64,000 nucleotides of DNA from Mycobacterium sp. HUMS_12744610 (GTDB lineage Bacteria > Actinomycetota > Actinomycetes > Mycobacteriales > Mycobacteriaceae). The notes beneath the pieces are model-generated. The model searched no databases. It had not been told where the DNA came from and worked only from the letters and a program-made list of their open reading frames with translations. The translations under genes and the position numbers were made by a program. The stretch covers positions 2,046,001 to 2,110,000 of the forward strand of contig NZ_JBGEDP010000001.1 in assembly GCF_041206865.1 (NCBI RefSeq), in the 5' to 3' direction. Below are positions 8,142-16,976 of this stretch, piece after piece (position 1 is the stretch's first letter; every line of letters begins with the position of its first letter).

Positions 8142-9923
8142 TCAGTGGAACGGGAAAAAAATCGGCACCAGCAACGGGGTCGCAATCAGCAACAGGACGG
8201 TCAGGGGCGCGCCAAGCCGCATGAAGTCGGTGTACCGGTAGCCGCCCATCGCCCACACGATGGTGTTGGTCTGGTAGCCGATGGGCGTCAGGAACGACTG
8301 GGTCGCCCCGAACATCACGACCACGGCGAACGGCAAGGCGTTCAGCCCCACCTGCTCGGCGATCGCGATGGCGATGGGAAACATGAGCGCGGCCGCGGCG
8401 GCGTGCGAGATCACCTCGGTCACCAGCATCGTGGCCGCCAGGACGGCCGCGAGTAGGCCGTAGGCGCCCAGCGGCGCCGCGGCGCCGACGACCGTGTGTG
8501 CCAGCTTGTGGGCGAGCCCGCTGCTCTCGACCGCGTGTCCGAGCGCGAAACTCGTCGCCATCAGGACCAAGACGTTGAGGTCGATCGACCGGCGCGCGTC
8601 CTCGACCGTCACGATCCGGGCTACGACCAGCCCGAACGCGACCAGCAGCGACACCTGCAACAGGCTCAGGAGCCCCGTACCGGCCACGACGACGAGCGCG
8701 ACGATGCTCAGCTCCACGGCACCGGCGTGCTCGCGCCGAATCGGCCTGTCCCAGTTCAGCGGGGCCACGATGGCGAAGTCGCGGTGCTGGTGAAAGCGCT
8801 GGCTGAAGTCGGGCCCCGCCAATACCAGCAGGACGTCTCCGGCCCGGAGACGCACCTCGCCGAGTTTGCCCTTCAGCTGCTCGCTGGCCCGATGGATCGC
8901 GACGACCGCCGACCCGTAGCGGCGGCGAAACCCGGCCGCTTTGAGACTCGACCCGGCCAGCGGCGAGCCCGCACCGATCACTGCTTCGACGAACTGACGC
9001 TGCGGATTGCGGGCCAGATGGTCGAAGTGGCGGGCCTCCGAGGAGACCAGCCCCGACATGCGCTGCAGATCCAGCACGCGCGCAAGGTTTCCGACGAAGA
9101 CCAACCGGTCCCCGACGGCCAGTAGCTCGTCGGGTCCGATCGCCGCGATGACCCTGTTCCGGCGCTCGACTTCCACGAGGAAAACGCCTTCGAGGTTGCG
9201 CAGGCCCGCTTCGGCGACGGTGGCACCGGCCAGCTCACTGTTGTGGGGGATCGTCATCTCCACGGTGAACTCGCGTTCGGTGCCGGCCAGGCTGTCGCCG
9301 GGTGTGGGACGTTTGGGGAGCAGGTGCGGGCCCAGCATCACGAGGAGGGCGACTCCGGCGATGGCGAGGGGCAATCCGATTCCGGTGACCGAGAACAGGC
9401 TCAACCTGCCGAGGCCCGCCTTGCCGATGAGATCGTTGACGAACAGGTTGGTCGAGGTCCCGATCATCGTCGTCGAACCGCCCAGCATGATCGCGTAGCT
9501 CAATGGCATCAGGTAGTGCGACGGCGATCGTCCGGTGCGTCGACACCAGCGGATCACCCGAGGGGCGAGCATTGCCACCAGTGGGGTGTTGGCGATGAAG
9601 GCGGACGCCGCCGCAGACGGTGCGCACGTCCGCAAGAGCTCTCGGCGGGTTTGGACTCGCGTGCCCCTGCCGAGCAGTCGCGAGGTCGCGCCCTCGAAGG
9701 CGCCGGTGACATCCGCCGCCCCGGCAACGACGTAGAGCGCGGCGACCACGGCCAGCGACTCGTTGGCGAAGCCTCCGAGAACTTGGCCCTGGTCCACGAC
9801 CCCCGCCAGATAGAGGGTCAACACCGCGCCGCCCATGACCAGAGGGGGATTGAACCGGTCTCGCACGAGCAGGACTATCGCCACGATGACCACCGCGAGG
9901 GTGATCCAGGCATCCGCAGTCAT
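8142..9923 (-). CDS. SLC13/DASS-family transporter with central RCK (TrkA-C) domains
   Basis: The 593-residue inner-membrane protein has two hydrophobic halves around two soluble RCK_C/TrkA-C-like domains (about residues 205-295 and 300-380). The two short conserved transport motifs of the divalent anion:Na+ symporter superfamily are visible as STTMIGTSTNLFVND in the first half and TPIGYQTNTIV in the second. This arrangement is seen in bacterial sulfate or dicarboxylate transporters of the SLC13 type. The substrate cannot be deduced. The start at 9923 follows AAGGGGCAGCGATC. No partner gene lies beside it. Confidence 0.88.
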   Translation of the reverse strand: MTADAWITLAVVIVAIVLLVRDRFNPPLVMGGAVLTLYLAGVVDQGQVLGGFANESLAVVAALYVVAGAADVTGAFEGATSRLLGRGTRVQTRRELLRTCAPSAAASAFIANTPLVAMLAPRVIRWCRRTGRSPSHYLMPLSYAIMLGGSTTMIGTSTNLFVNDLIGKAGLGRLSLFSVTGIGLPLAIAGVALLVMLGPHLLPKRPTPGDSLAGTEREFTVEMTIPHNSELAGATVAEAGLRNLEGVFLVEVERRNRVIAAIGPDELLAVGDRLVFVGNLARVLDLQRMSGLVSSEARHFDHLARNPQRQFVEAVIGAGSPLAGSSLKAAGFRRRYGSAVVAIHRASEQLKGKLGEVRLRAGDVLLVLAGPDFSQRFHQHRDFAIVAPLNWDRPIRREHAGAVELSIVALVVVAGTGLLSLLQVSLLVAFGLVVARIVTVEDARRSIDLNVLVLMATSFALGHAVESSGLAHKLAHTVVGAAAPLGAYGLLAAVLAATMLVTEVISHAAAAALMFPIAIAIAEQVGLNALPFAVVVMFGATQSFLTPIGYQTNTIVWAMGGYRYTDFMRLGAPLTVLLLIATPLLVPIFFPFH

Positions 9924-10108
9924 GATCGCTGCCCCTTTTGCCCGCTCGCGCGGGAGGGTCTACGCCGTCCCGCTTTACGCCGTCTCCCGGTTTGCTCAGC
10001 CTCGGTTAGGCCAGTAACTGAGTCAATCTAACCGATGCGCTGCGGACGGTGTCGTCGCATCACCGGGACGCCCCACCGCACTCGGGCGGCGCCACCGGAA
10101 GGTCCTTG

Positions 10109-10468
10109 CTATTCGGTCGTCGTCCAGGTCGTGGTGGCCTCCGCCGGAGAGAGGCGTCGTACTGCATCCGCGCTGAAATCGTAAGTCAGCGGCCCCGAAT
10201 AGGTTTCGTCGATCGTGCAACCAGGGTCCGCCGTGGGATGGCCGGTTCGGTGGGTCATCCTGGTTCCCGTCACCGTGAATCCCGTTATTTCTCGGGCGAA
10301 TTCGCTCGTGTAGGAGTCCGTCTCCGTTTTCCGCCCACCATGCAGGTGATGGCATCTGCGGTGGCGCGGCGTTCGCTGATTCCACCGGCGTCGGTGGGGG
10401 AGGGGGCCGGCGCAGGCGTAGCAGATGCGACCCCCGACGGGCAGCCATGCGCGATCGGGCGCCCTCAC
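10109..10468 (-). pseudogene. Remnant of a small secreted or lipoprotein-like protein, frameshifted
   Basis: On the minus strand two adjoining frames together look like one exported protein. The first reads SGVASATPAPAPSPTDAGG and on to ADAITCMVGGK. The second continues TETDSYTSEFAREITGF and ends LSPAEATTTWTTTE at 10109. The switch falls in a run of four A near 10328, and one extra A would join the frames. A Gly-Cys just before the proline-rich linker resembles a lipobox, but no signal peptide remains upstream because a TGA interrupts that frame. The evidence is composition and continuity only. The family is unknown to me. Confidence 0.4.
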
Positions 10469-10620
10469 GGATCTGACCGGGCGTGATGCCGAAAGCCGCC
10501 ATCTGGCCGTTCACGGGGTTGAACCCCGGCCTTCCCGGGCCCGGCGGCGCGGTTACGCAGCTGCGGAAAAACCCAGGTGTCCTGTCGCCGGCAGGGCATC
10601 CGGAGCGGCTCCCGCAGATG

Positions 10621-10648
10621 CAAAAAACCCCTCCGGAGCAGGGGTTTT
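10621..10648 (-). terminator. Rho-independent terminator downstream of tRNA-Lys
   Basis: Perfect 9-bp arms (AAAACCCCT at 10624-10632 and AGGGGTTTT at 10640-10648) enclose a 7-base loop. On the minus strand the hairpin is followed by a run of six T. It lies a few bases beyond the encoded CCA of the tRNA, as expected for its terminator. Confidence 0.8.
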
Positions 10649-10654
10649 CAATGG

Positions 10655-10727
<73 letters not shown>

Positions 10728-10988
10728 TTTCGGTCGGTCTCGACCGCGTTTGCGACAATAACAGGCATCCCGCCGCAGGACGAAATTGCCGGATGCTCCC
10801 AGGATAGCGCAACGGCGGCGGTCCCCGGCGTCGCCCCAGCCCCGCGACGAGCCCCCTCGGTGACCGACTTGTGTCCGAAATCGCCGTCTGCGGCTCGTCA
10901 CGGCGGCGTCGGCAAACCCCGTAAAATGCTTCCAACCATGCGGGTCAGTGGTGACCGGAGCAGGCAGGACGATGTGAAAGGTCACTCG

Positions 10989-12185
10989 ATGGCGGCTTTG
11001 CCGATACGCCGATCGTGGCTGGCTGTGCTGGCCGTCGCGATTGCTGTGTTCGGCGTCTCCTGCAGCGCCGACCACCGGGCGGCGCCGCCGAACGTCATCG
11101 TCGACAAGGGCACCCCGTTCGCCGATCTGCTGGTCCCCAAGCTCACCGCCTCGGTGAGCGACGGTGCCGTCGGCGTCACCGTGGACACGCCGGTGACGGT
11201 GACCGTCGCCGACGGGGTGCTCGCGTCGGTCACCATGGTCAACGAGAACGGCAGGTCCATCAGCGGCCGGCTCAGCCCCGACGGCCTGCACTGGGCGACC
11301 ACCGAGCAACTCGGCTACAACCGGCGTTACACGCTGACCGCCAAGGCGCTGGGCCTCGGTGGCGCTGCGAGCCGGCAGATGACCTTCCAGACCAGTTCCC
11401 CCGCCCACCTGACCATGCCTTACGTCTATCCGGGCGACGGCGAGGTGGTGGGCATCGGCGAGCCGGTGGCGATCCGTTTCGACGAGAACATCGCGAACCG
11501 TGCCGCGGCGCAGAGGGCCATCACCATCACCACCGAACCGCCGGTCGAAGGCGCGTTCTACTGGCTGACCAACCGCGAGGTGCGTTGGCGCCCAGAGCAT
11601 TTCTGGAAGCCCGGGACCACCGTCGACGTGACGGTCAACACCTACGGCGTCGATCTGGGCGACGGTATGTTCGGCGAGGACAACGTCAAGACGCACTTCA
11701 CCATCGGTGACGAGGTCGTCGCGACCGCCGACGACAGCACCAAGATGATCACCGTGCGCGTCAACGGCGAGGTCGTGAAAACCATGCCGACGTCGATGGG
11801 CAAGGACAGCACCCCGACGGCCAACGGCATCTACATCGTCGGCTCGCGGTTCAAGCACATCATCATGGACTCCTCGACCTACGGGGTGCCCGTCAACTCG
11901 CCCAACGGATATCGCACGGAAGTCGACTGGGCCACGCAGATGTCCTACAGCGGCGTGTTCGTGCACTCCGCGCCGTGGTCGGTCGGCGCGCAGGGCCACA
12001 GCAACACCAGCCACGGCTGCCTCAACGTCAGTCCCGCCAACGCCGAATGGTTCTACGGCCACGTCAAGCGCGGCGACATCGTCGAGGTCGTCAACACGGT
12101 GGGCCCGACGCTGTCGGGCACCGAGGGCTTGGGCGACTGGAACATCCCGTGGCCGGTGTGGAAGGCCGGCAACGCCAACACCTGA
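10989..12185 (+). CDS. ldtB: L,D-transpeptidase LdtB/LdtMt2 (LppS), lipoprotein
   Basis: The enzyme makes 3-3 cross-links between peptidoglycan stem peptides on the outer face of the membrane and is the main carbapenem-sensitive L,D-transpeptidase in M. tuberculosis (Rv2518c). A hydrophobic leader ends in a lipobox-like GVSC. Two Ig-like domains follow (about residues 40-235), then the YkuD catalytic domain with the SHGCLNVS motif, its nucleophilic Cys at codon 12018-12020. The start is uncertain: ATG 10989 (398 residues, AAAGG upstream) is given, while GTG 10974 and ATG 10938 are also possible. The M. tuberculosis protein has 408 residues. It lies between two tRNA genes and appears monocistronic. 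Confidence 0.95.
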   Translation: MAALPIRRSWLAVLAVAIAVFGVSCSADHRAAPPNVIVDKGTPFADLLVPKLTASVSDGAVGVTVDTPVTVTVADGVLASVTMVNENGRSISGRLSPDGLHWATTEQLGYNRRYTLTAKALGLGGAASRQMTFQTSSPAHLTMPYVYPGDGEVVGIGEPVAIRFDENIANRAAAQRAITITTEPPVEGAFYWLTNREVRWRPEHFWKPGTTVDVTVNTYGVDLGDGMFGEDNVKTHFTIGDEVVATADDSTKMITVRVNGEVVKTMPTSMGKDSTPTANGIYIVGSRFKHIIMDSSTYGVPVNSPNGYRTEVDWATQMSYSGVFVHSAPWSVGAQGHSNTSHGCLNVSPANAEWFYGHVKRGDIVEVVNTVGPTLSGTEGLGDWNIPWPVWKAGNANT

Positions 12186-12275
12186 CGCAGCCGCGCGGCA
12201 CGGGGCCGGACCTGGCCCACCGGGAATCCGCGATGCACAAGGTCAGAGGGGCTGAATACCACCTCTGACCGGTGG

Positions 12276-12346
12276 GGTGAGTGGGACTCGAACCCGCGAC
12301 CCCCAGGATCACAACCTGGTGCTCTACCAACTGAACTACACTCACC
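12276..12346 (-). tRNA. tRNA-His (anticodon GTG) with an abnormal, shortened T arm
   Basis: The G(-1) at 12346, acceptor GTGAGTG/CACTCAC, C73 and encoded CCA (12273-12275) identify tRNA-His. So do the D arm and the anticodon stem CCAGG/CCTGG with loop TTGTGAT. Counted this way the gene is three bases short, all missing from the 3' strand of the T arm. GCGGG TTCGAGT should be followed by five pairing bases, but the sequence runs straight into the acceptor strand (TCCCACTCAC). Mycobacterial tRNA-His normally reads CCCGTCACTCAC there, as I remember it. A three-base deletion or an assembly error would explain this. Confidence 0.8.
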
Positions 12347-12371
12347 ATGCCGCCGGGCCGGCCCCGGACCG

Positions 12372-12414
12372 GGGCCAACGAACGGCGACGTCGATACTAG
12401 CCGGTCGTTGGCCC
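12372..12414. terminator. Inverted repeat at the 3' end of orn, possible terminator
   Basis: Ten-base perfect arms, GGGCCAACGA (12372-12381) and TCGTTGGCCC (12405-12414), are separated by 23 bases that include the orn stop codon. No T run follows, so this would be an atypical mycobacterial-type terminator. It could equally isolate the orn transcript from tRNA-His, which is on the same strand downstream. Confidence 0.4.
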
Positions 12415-13044
12415 GGGGGCCGAATCGTTTGGTTCCGGTGGGTCGCTTTTGTTCGCAAGGTGGGCGGCGACCGCCTCGATTTCGCTGGTAGAGGGGCCCG
12501 GCGGCGAAACGAAGGCGGTCCGGCGGTAGTACTGCAACTCCCGGATGGATTCGTGAATGTCGGCCAGTGCCCGGTGGGCCAGGCCCTTCTCCGGCTGGCC
12601 GAAGTAGATGCGTGGGTACCAGCGCCGGCAGAGTTCCTTGATCGAACTCACGTCGATCATCCGGTAGTGCAGGAACGAGTCCAGTGCGGGCATGTCGCGG
12701 GCGATGAAGGAGCGGTCGGTGGCGATGGAATTGCCCGCCAGCGGCGCGCTCCTCGGTTGTCTGACGTGGTTGCCGATGTAGTCCATCACGATCGCCTCGG
12801 CGGTGGCCAGGTCGATGGTGGACGCTTTCACCTCGTCGGTGAGCCCGGAGCGCGCGTGCATGTCGGCGACGACGTCGATCATCGACGACAGCGCGGCGTC
12901 GTCGGCGTGGATGACGACGTCGACGCCCTCGCCCAGGATGTTCAGGTCGGGGTCGGTGACCAGTACCGCGATCTCGATCAGCTTGTCCGAACGCAGGTCC
13001 AGTCCGGTCATCTCGCAGTCAATCCACACCAATTCGTCCACCAC
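12397..13044 (-). CDS. orn: Oligoribonuclease (DEDDh 3'-5' exonuclease)
   Basis: Orn degrades 2-5-mer RNAs and linear dinucleotides such as pGpG at the end of RNA and cyclic-di-nucleotide turnover. The DEDDh motifs are clear: [11 protein letters not shown] with Asp9 and Glu11, an Asp in [15 protein letters not shown], and [14 protein letters not shown] with the catalytic His and last Asp. The GTG at 13044 gives 215 residues, the length of the M. tuberculosis protein (Rv2511), and starts [11 protein letters not shown]. The gene is divergent from the HerA-like ATPase gene with 100 bp between them. Confidence 0.95.
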   Translation of the reverse strand: MVDELVWIDCEMTGLDLRSDKLIEIAVLVTDPDLNILGEGVDVVIHADDAALSSMIDVVADMHARSGLTDEVKASTIDLATAEAIVMDYIGNHVRQPRSAPLAGNSIATDRSFIARDMPALDSFLHYRMIDVSSIKELCRRWYPRIYFGQPEKGLAHRALADIHESIRELQYYRRTAFVSPPGPSTSEIEAVAAHLANKSDPPEPNDSAPGPTTG

Positions 13045-13144
13045 AGCGCTCAGCGTAGGCGCACGCGAGCCGTCGCCCCTGCGTCCCCCTGACAAGTAGG
13101 GTGAGTTTGCCGAACGGGTAACGATCGGGAAGAGGGCGCAGCAC

Positions 13145-14674
13145 ATGAGCACCGAATCAGCGGCGACACCGGCCCAACGCATCGCCGCCGGCTACACCGT
13201 CGAGGGCCGGGCCCTGGAACTGGGCAGCGTCGTCGTCGACGGCGTCGCCGACCCGGCCGCGCGGATCCGCATCCCGCTGGCCACGGTCAACAGGCACGGT
13301 CTGGTGGCGGGGGCGACCGGAGCCGGCAAGACCAAGACGCTGCAGCTGATCGCCGAACAGCTCAGCGCCGCGGGCGTGGCCGTGCTGATGGCCGATGTGA
13401 AAGGCGACCTCTCGGGTCTGTCGCGAGCGGGGGAGGCCAACGAAAAGACGGCCGCGCGGGCCAAAGACACCGGCGACGACTGGGAGCCGGCGGCGTTCCC
13501 GGTGGAGTTTCTGTCGCTGGGTACTGGTGGCGTCGGTGTACCGCTGCGGGCGACCGTTGCCGGTTTCGGCCCGGTCCTGTTGTCGAAAGTGCTGGGGCTC
13601 AACGCCACCCAGGAATCGACGCTCGGGCTGATTTTTCATTGGGCCAAGCAGGCCGACCGTCCGCTGGTCACCCTGGACGATCTGCGCGGCGTGATCAGCC
13701 ACCTGGCCGGCGACGAGGGCAAGGCCGACCTGAAAGATTTGGGCGGGGTCTCGTCGACGACGGCGGGCGTCATCCTGCGGGCGCTGGTGAATCTTGCCGG
13801 GGAGGGCGGTGACACCTTCTTCGGCGAGCCGAAGCTCGACCCGCACGACCTGCTGCGTGTCGACGCCCAGGGCCGCGGCATCATCTCGTTGCTGGAGTTC
13901 GGCGGTCAATCGTTGCGCCCGGTCATCTTCTCCACCTTCCTGATGTGGCTGCTCGCCGAGTTGTTCGCCGAACTGGACGAGGTCGGTGATGTGGACAAGC
14001 CGAAGCTGGTCTTCTTCTTCGACGAGGCGCACCTGCTCTTCACCGACGCCTCCAAGGCGTTCCTCGATCAGGTCGAGCAAACCGTCAAGCTGATCCGCTC
14101 CAAGGGCGTCGGGGTGTTCTTCTGCACCCAGTTGCCCACGGACGTGCCCAACGACGTGCTGTCCCAACTCGGCGCGCGCATCCAGCACGCGCTGCGGGCG
14201 TTCACCCCCGACGACCAGCAGGCACTCAGCAGGACCGTCCGCACGTATCCCAAAACCGATGTCTACGAACTGGAGTCGGCGTTGACGTCGCTGGGGATCG
14301 GCGAGGCCGTCGTCACCGTGTTGTCGGAGAAGGGCGCACCGACACCGGTGGCATGGACGCGCTTGCGCGCACCCCGATCGCTGATGGCCGCGATCGGTAC
14401 CGACGCGATCGCCGCGGCGGCCAAATCCAGTCCGCTGCAGGACAAGTACGGCAAGACAGTGCAACGAGAGCCGCAGCCGCCGCACGCCCGCTCCGGCTAC
14501 CCCTCGAGCCCGTCGGACGAACCGGTTCCGCCGATGCCGGAGCCCTTCGAGCCGGAGCGGTCTGGCTTACTGGCAAAGCTGTGGCACGATCCGGAAGTGC
14601 AAAGCGCCGTGAACACCGGGATCCGCGAGCTCATCAGAGCCAGGTTCGGCACCGGCCGTCGCAAAGGGAGATAA
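13145..14674 (+). CDS. HerA/FtsK-like ATPase, DUF853 family (Rv2510c ortholog)
   Basis: The 509-residue cytoplasmic protein has a P-loop GATGAGKT at residues 56-63 and a Walker B stretch [12 protein letters not shown] near residue 285. A downstream [18 protein letters not shown] segment is typical of HerA-type translocases. The family is often called a DUF853 helicase or DNA double-strand break repair helicase HerA-like protein. No substrate is proven in mycobacteria. The C-terminal ~60 residues are proline-rich and end in a basic GTGRRKGR tail. The gene is complete and stands alone between orn and cmrA, which is conserved context. Confidence 0.9.
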   Translation: MSTESAATPAQRIAAGYTVEGRALELGSVVVDGVADPAARIRIPLATVNRHGLVAGATGAGKTKTLQLIAEQLSAAGVAVLMADVKGDLSGLSRAGEANEKTAARAKDTGDDWEPAAFPVEFLSLGTGGVGVPLRATVAGFGPVLLSKVLGLNATQESTLGLIFHWAKQADRPLVTLDDLRGVISHLAGDEGKADLKDLGGVSSTTAGVILRALVNLAGEGGDTFFGEPKLDPHDLLRVDAQGRGIISLLEFGGQSLRPVIFSTFLMWLLAELFAELDEVGDVDKPKLVFFFDEAHLLFTDASKAFLDQVEQTVKLIRSKGVGVFFCTQLPTDVPNDVLSQLGARIQHALRAFTPDDQQALSRTVRTYPKTDVYELESALTSLGIGEAVVTVLSEKGAPTPVAWTRLRAPRSLMAAIGTDAIAAAAKSSPLQDKYGKTVQREPQPPHARSGYPSSPSDEPVPPMPEPFEPERSGLLAKLWHDPEVQSAVNTGIRELIRARFGTGRRKGR

Positions 14675-14707
14675 GGATGGCCGGGCTCGTCGCGAGCGCG
14701 GCGCTCG

Positions 14708-15514
14708 CTACCCGCCGCCCAGCTTCTTGTAAAAGCTGCCGACGATGGGCGCGACGATGGCCCGGGGGGCGTACCCGCTGGCCACCGACATGGCCTTGGA
14801 TGTCAGTCCCGGGACGATGCGCATCTTGTTGCGTTCCAACGCATCCAGCGCGGCCTGGGCGGTGTGTTCGGTGGAGATCCACAAGAAGTCGGGCACCAGC
14901 CTTTCGACCAGCGACGCCTCGGCGTCGTCGGGCAGATCGGTGCGCACCGGGCCCGGAGCCAGCAGCGTCACATGCACACCGGAGCCGCGGAGCTCGCCGC
15001 GCAACGATTCGCTGAACGTGTTCGCGAACGCCTTGGTGGCGGCATAGGTCGCGTTGTAGGGAATCGGCGAGTTGCCCGCCGCCGAACCGGAAATCAAGAT
15101 GCCGCCGGCCCTGCGCGCCACCATGCCGGGCAGCACGGCCAGGGTGAGGTCGTGCACTGCCACCGCATTCAGCTGGACCTGCGCCTTCTCGCCCGCCGGG
15201 TCGAGCTTTGTGATCGGACCGAAAGTCGCGGTGCCGGCGTTGGCGCACAGGATGGAGACGGGGCGGGCGGCGAGTTCGTCGCACAGCTTCGCCCGGTCCG
15301 TGGGGTCGGCGAGGTCGGCGGGCCGGACGTCGACGGCAACGCGGTACCGGTCGGCCAGGCGGGCCGCCAGCTCGTTGAGCAGTTGCTCGCGTCGGGCGGT
15401 GATGATCAGGCTGTATCCGCGCGCCGCGAGTTCGGTGGCCAGCGCCGCACCGATGTTCTGCGAGGCCCCGGTGACGACCGCGCGCGCGTCGGAGCTGGGG
15501 GCGGGTACCGGCAT
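14708..15514 (-). CDS. cmrA: Short-chain dehydrogenase, mycolate 3-oxo reductase CmrA (Rv2509)
   Basis: CmrA reduces the beta-keto intermediate formed by Pks13 condensation to give mature mycolic acid. The M. tuberculosis ortholog is Rv2509 and also has 268 residues. The NAD(P)-binding TGASQNIG spans residues 15-22, NAG residues 92-94, and the catalytic Ser144 and Tyr157-x3-Lys161 fit the classical SDR pattern. The gene converges on the ATPase gene with a 33-bp gap. Its 5' side is followed by a short tandem repeat and an ISL3 element, so its promoter region ends at a rearranged boundary. Confidence 0.9.
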   Translation of the reverse strand: MPVPAPSSDARAVVTGASQNIGAALATELAARGYSLIITARREQLLNELAARLADRYRVAVDVRPADLADPTDRAKLCDELAARPVSILCANAGTATFGPITKLDPAGEKAQVQLNAVAVHDLTLAVLPGMVARRAGGILISGSAAGNSPIPYNATYAATKAFANTFSESLRGELRGSGVHVTLLAPGPVRTDLPDDAEASLVERLVPDFLWISTEHTAQAALDALERNKMRIVPGLTSKAMSVASGYAPRAIVAPIVGSFYKKLGGG

Positions 15515-15530
15515 GGGCCAATGGTAGTCA

Positions 15531-15575
15531 GCGAGCGCGGCGGAGCCGGGCGCGGCGGGTCACCTGCCCGTTCAA
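15531..15575. repeat. 58-bp tandem repeat, first copy, interrupted by the ISL3 element
   Basis: The 45 bases GCGAGCGCGG...CCCGTTCAA recur exactly at 16919-16963. If the ISL3 element and one copy of its 8-bp duplication are removed, the two copies become direct tandem repeats with a 58-bp period (the extra 13 bases being ATTGGCAGCGATC). The composition and location between genes suit a MIRU/VNTR-type mycobacterial repeat. Confidence 0.85.
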
Positions 15576-15580
15576 ATTGG

Positions 15581-16902
15581 GGCTCTTCTGGGAACTCCGT
15601 GGGTCATGGGATGGCCGGATAGAGCTGGAGCCCGCCGAGGTGGAAGTAGATCGCGGTCTTGAAGTGCTCGCGGTTGCGGTAGCCGCGGGCCGAAACCCGG
15701 ATGGCCTGGATGCGTGAGTTCAGGCCCTCGGCACCGGCGTTGGTGATGCGGTGGGCGAAGTAGGACAACAGCCCCGCCTCGTGGCGCTTCAACGTCTTGG
15801 CCGCGTCGATGATCGGCTTGAGACGGCAGTGGGTGGCCCAGAAGTACCAGCGCTTAAAGTGTTTGGCTGCCCAGCCGCGACGCTGGTAGGACCAGAAGTG
15901 CCGCAGGCTCTCCTTGATCGCCCATGCCCGAGCGGTTTTCAGGTCACCGGAGCGCAGCGTGGCGAAGCGGTCTTGGTGACGGTCGGGCAGGTTCTCCGCC
16001 GAATACAGCCACAGGTACTTGCTGCCGGCCAGGCTCTTATCGCCGGCCGCGGCCAGCGCCCGGTTCTCGGCCTTGCGCACGGTGTCCACGGCCTTGGTCA
16101 GGTAGCCCATCAGGTGGTAGCGGTCGAAGACGATCTTGTTCTCGGCGTCGCTCAGGTGCGCGCGCACCGAGGCGGCGAACGGCTCCCACATGTCCATTGC
16201 CACCGCCTCGATCCCGGCCAGCTGCTCGGGGGTGAACCGGTCGAAGTAGCCGTCCAGGCTGGCCTGGCGGCGTTCGTCGGCGATGTAGTCCACCGTGCCC
16301 GCGTCCAGGTCACTGACCACGGTGATGTAGTCCTGTCCCTTCCCGGCCGCCTTCTCATCGACCCCGACGTGGGCCGGCGCCACCAGCGGTTTGGCGGCCA
16401 GGCCGCGGGCCACCGCACGGTCCATCAGGTGCCACGCCTCGTCCCAGCTGACCCGCAGCAGCCCGGCCGCGGCCGCCACGTCGCACGCGGCGAGCACGTC
16501 GATGGCCAGCCGCTCAAACAACATGGTGAACCGCGAATGCGGCTCGGCCCACGGCAGCCGCACCTGATGCACCCCGTGCTCGGGACAGGCCACCCGCGGC
16601 GGGCTGGCATGCAGGAACGTCAGAAACGCACACGAGTCCAGATGCCGCCACGCCCGTTCCTCGCCATGGTCATACACCGACAGCTCGCGCTCGCAGTCCG
16701 GGCAGGCGAACCGGGTCCGGCCCGGATGCACGACCCAGACGTCCACCCGACCTTCCTGAGCCGACAGCTCCACCCGTTGCACCTCCCACAGCGCTACCAG
16801 TCCCAGCAGATGGCGGTACAACTCGGTGTCGCGCACACAGCACATCCTGCCGCCCTGCGCCCATCACGCCCAGACCAGACCCACAGAAAACCCGGAAGCG
16901 CC
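15581..16902 (-). mobile_element. ISL3-family insertion sequence, complete
   Basis: The element is 1322 bp. Its imperfect ~26-bp terminal inverted repeats begin GGCTCTTCTGGG at the left and end CCCGGAAGCGCC at the right. Perfect 8-bp direct repeats CAAATTGG lie outside at 15573-15580 and 16903-16910, and 8 bp is the duplication length typical of ISL3. The single transposase gene on the minus strand is intact. The insertion sits inside a 58-bp tandem repeat between cmrA and the MFS gene and damages no coding sequence. Confidence 0.93.
15604..16845 (-). CDS. ISL3-family transposase
   Basis: The 413-residue protein begins with a zinc-finger region (CPDCERELSVYDHGEERAW followed by a second Cys/His pair in ACPEHG). 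A helix-turn-helix and a DDE catalytic domain follow. The catalytic acids fit GVDEKAAGKG, AVAMDMWEPF and the Glu of NAGAEGLNSR, the last being the strongly conserved ISL3 C-terminal signature that continues IQAIRVSARGYRN. No frameshift or stop is seen. It would move the element that contains it. Confidence 0.95.
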   Translation of the reverse strand: MCCVRDTELYRHLLGLVALWEVQRVELSAQEGRVDVWVVHPGRTRFACPDCERELSVYDHGEERAWRHLDSCAFLTFLHASPPRVACPEHGVHQVRLPWAEPHSRFTMLFERLAIDVLAACDVAAAAGLLRVSWDEAWHLMDRAVARGLAAKPLVAPAHVGVDEKAAGKGQDYITVVSDLDAGTVDYIADERRQASLDGYFDRFTPEQLAGIEAVAMDMWEPFAASVRAHLSDAENKIVFDRYHLMGYLTKAVDTVRKAENRALAAAGDKSLAGSKYLWLYSAENLPDRHQDRFATLRSGDLKTARAWAIKESLRHFWSYQRRGWAAKHFKRWYFWATHCRLKPIIDAAKTLKRHEAGLLSYFAHRITNAGAEGLNSRIQAIRVSARGYRNREHFKTAIYFHLGGLQLYPAIP

Positions 16903-16918
16903 CAAATTGGCAGCGATC

Positions 16919-16963
16919 GCGAGCGCGGCGGAGCCGGGCGCGGCGGGTCACCTGCCCGTTCAA
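16919..16963. repeat. 58-bp tandem repeat, second copy
   Basis: These 45 bases are identical to 15531-15575. The copy ends 13 bp before the ATG of the MFS gene, so variation in repeat number here could change the spacing between that gene and its promoter. Confidence 0.85.
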
Positions 16964-16976
16964 TAGAGTCGCCGAC

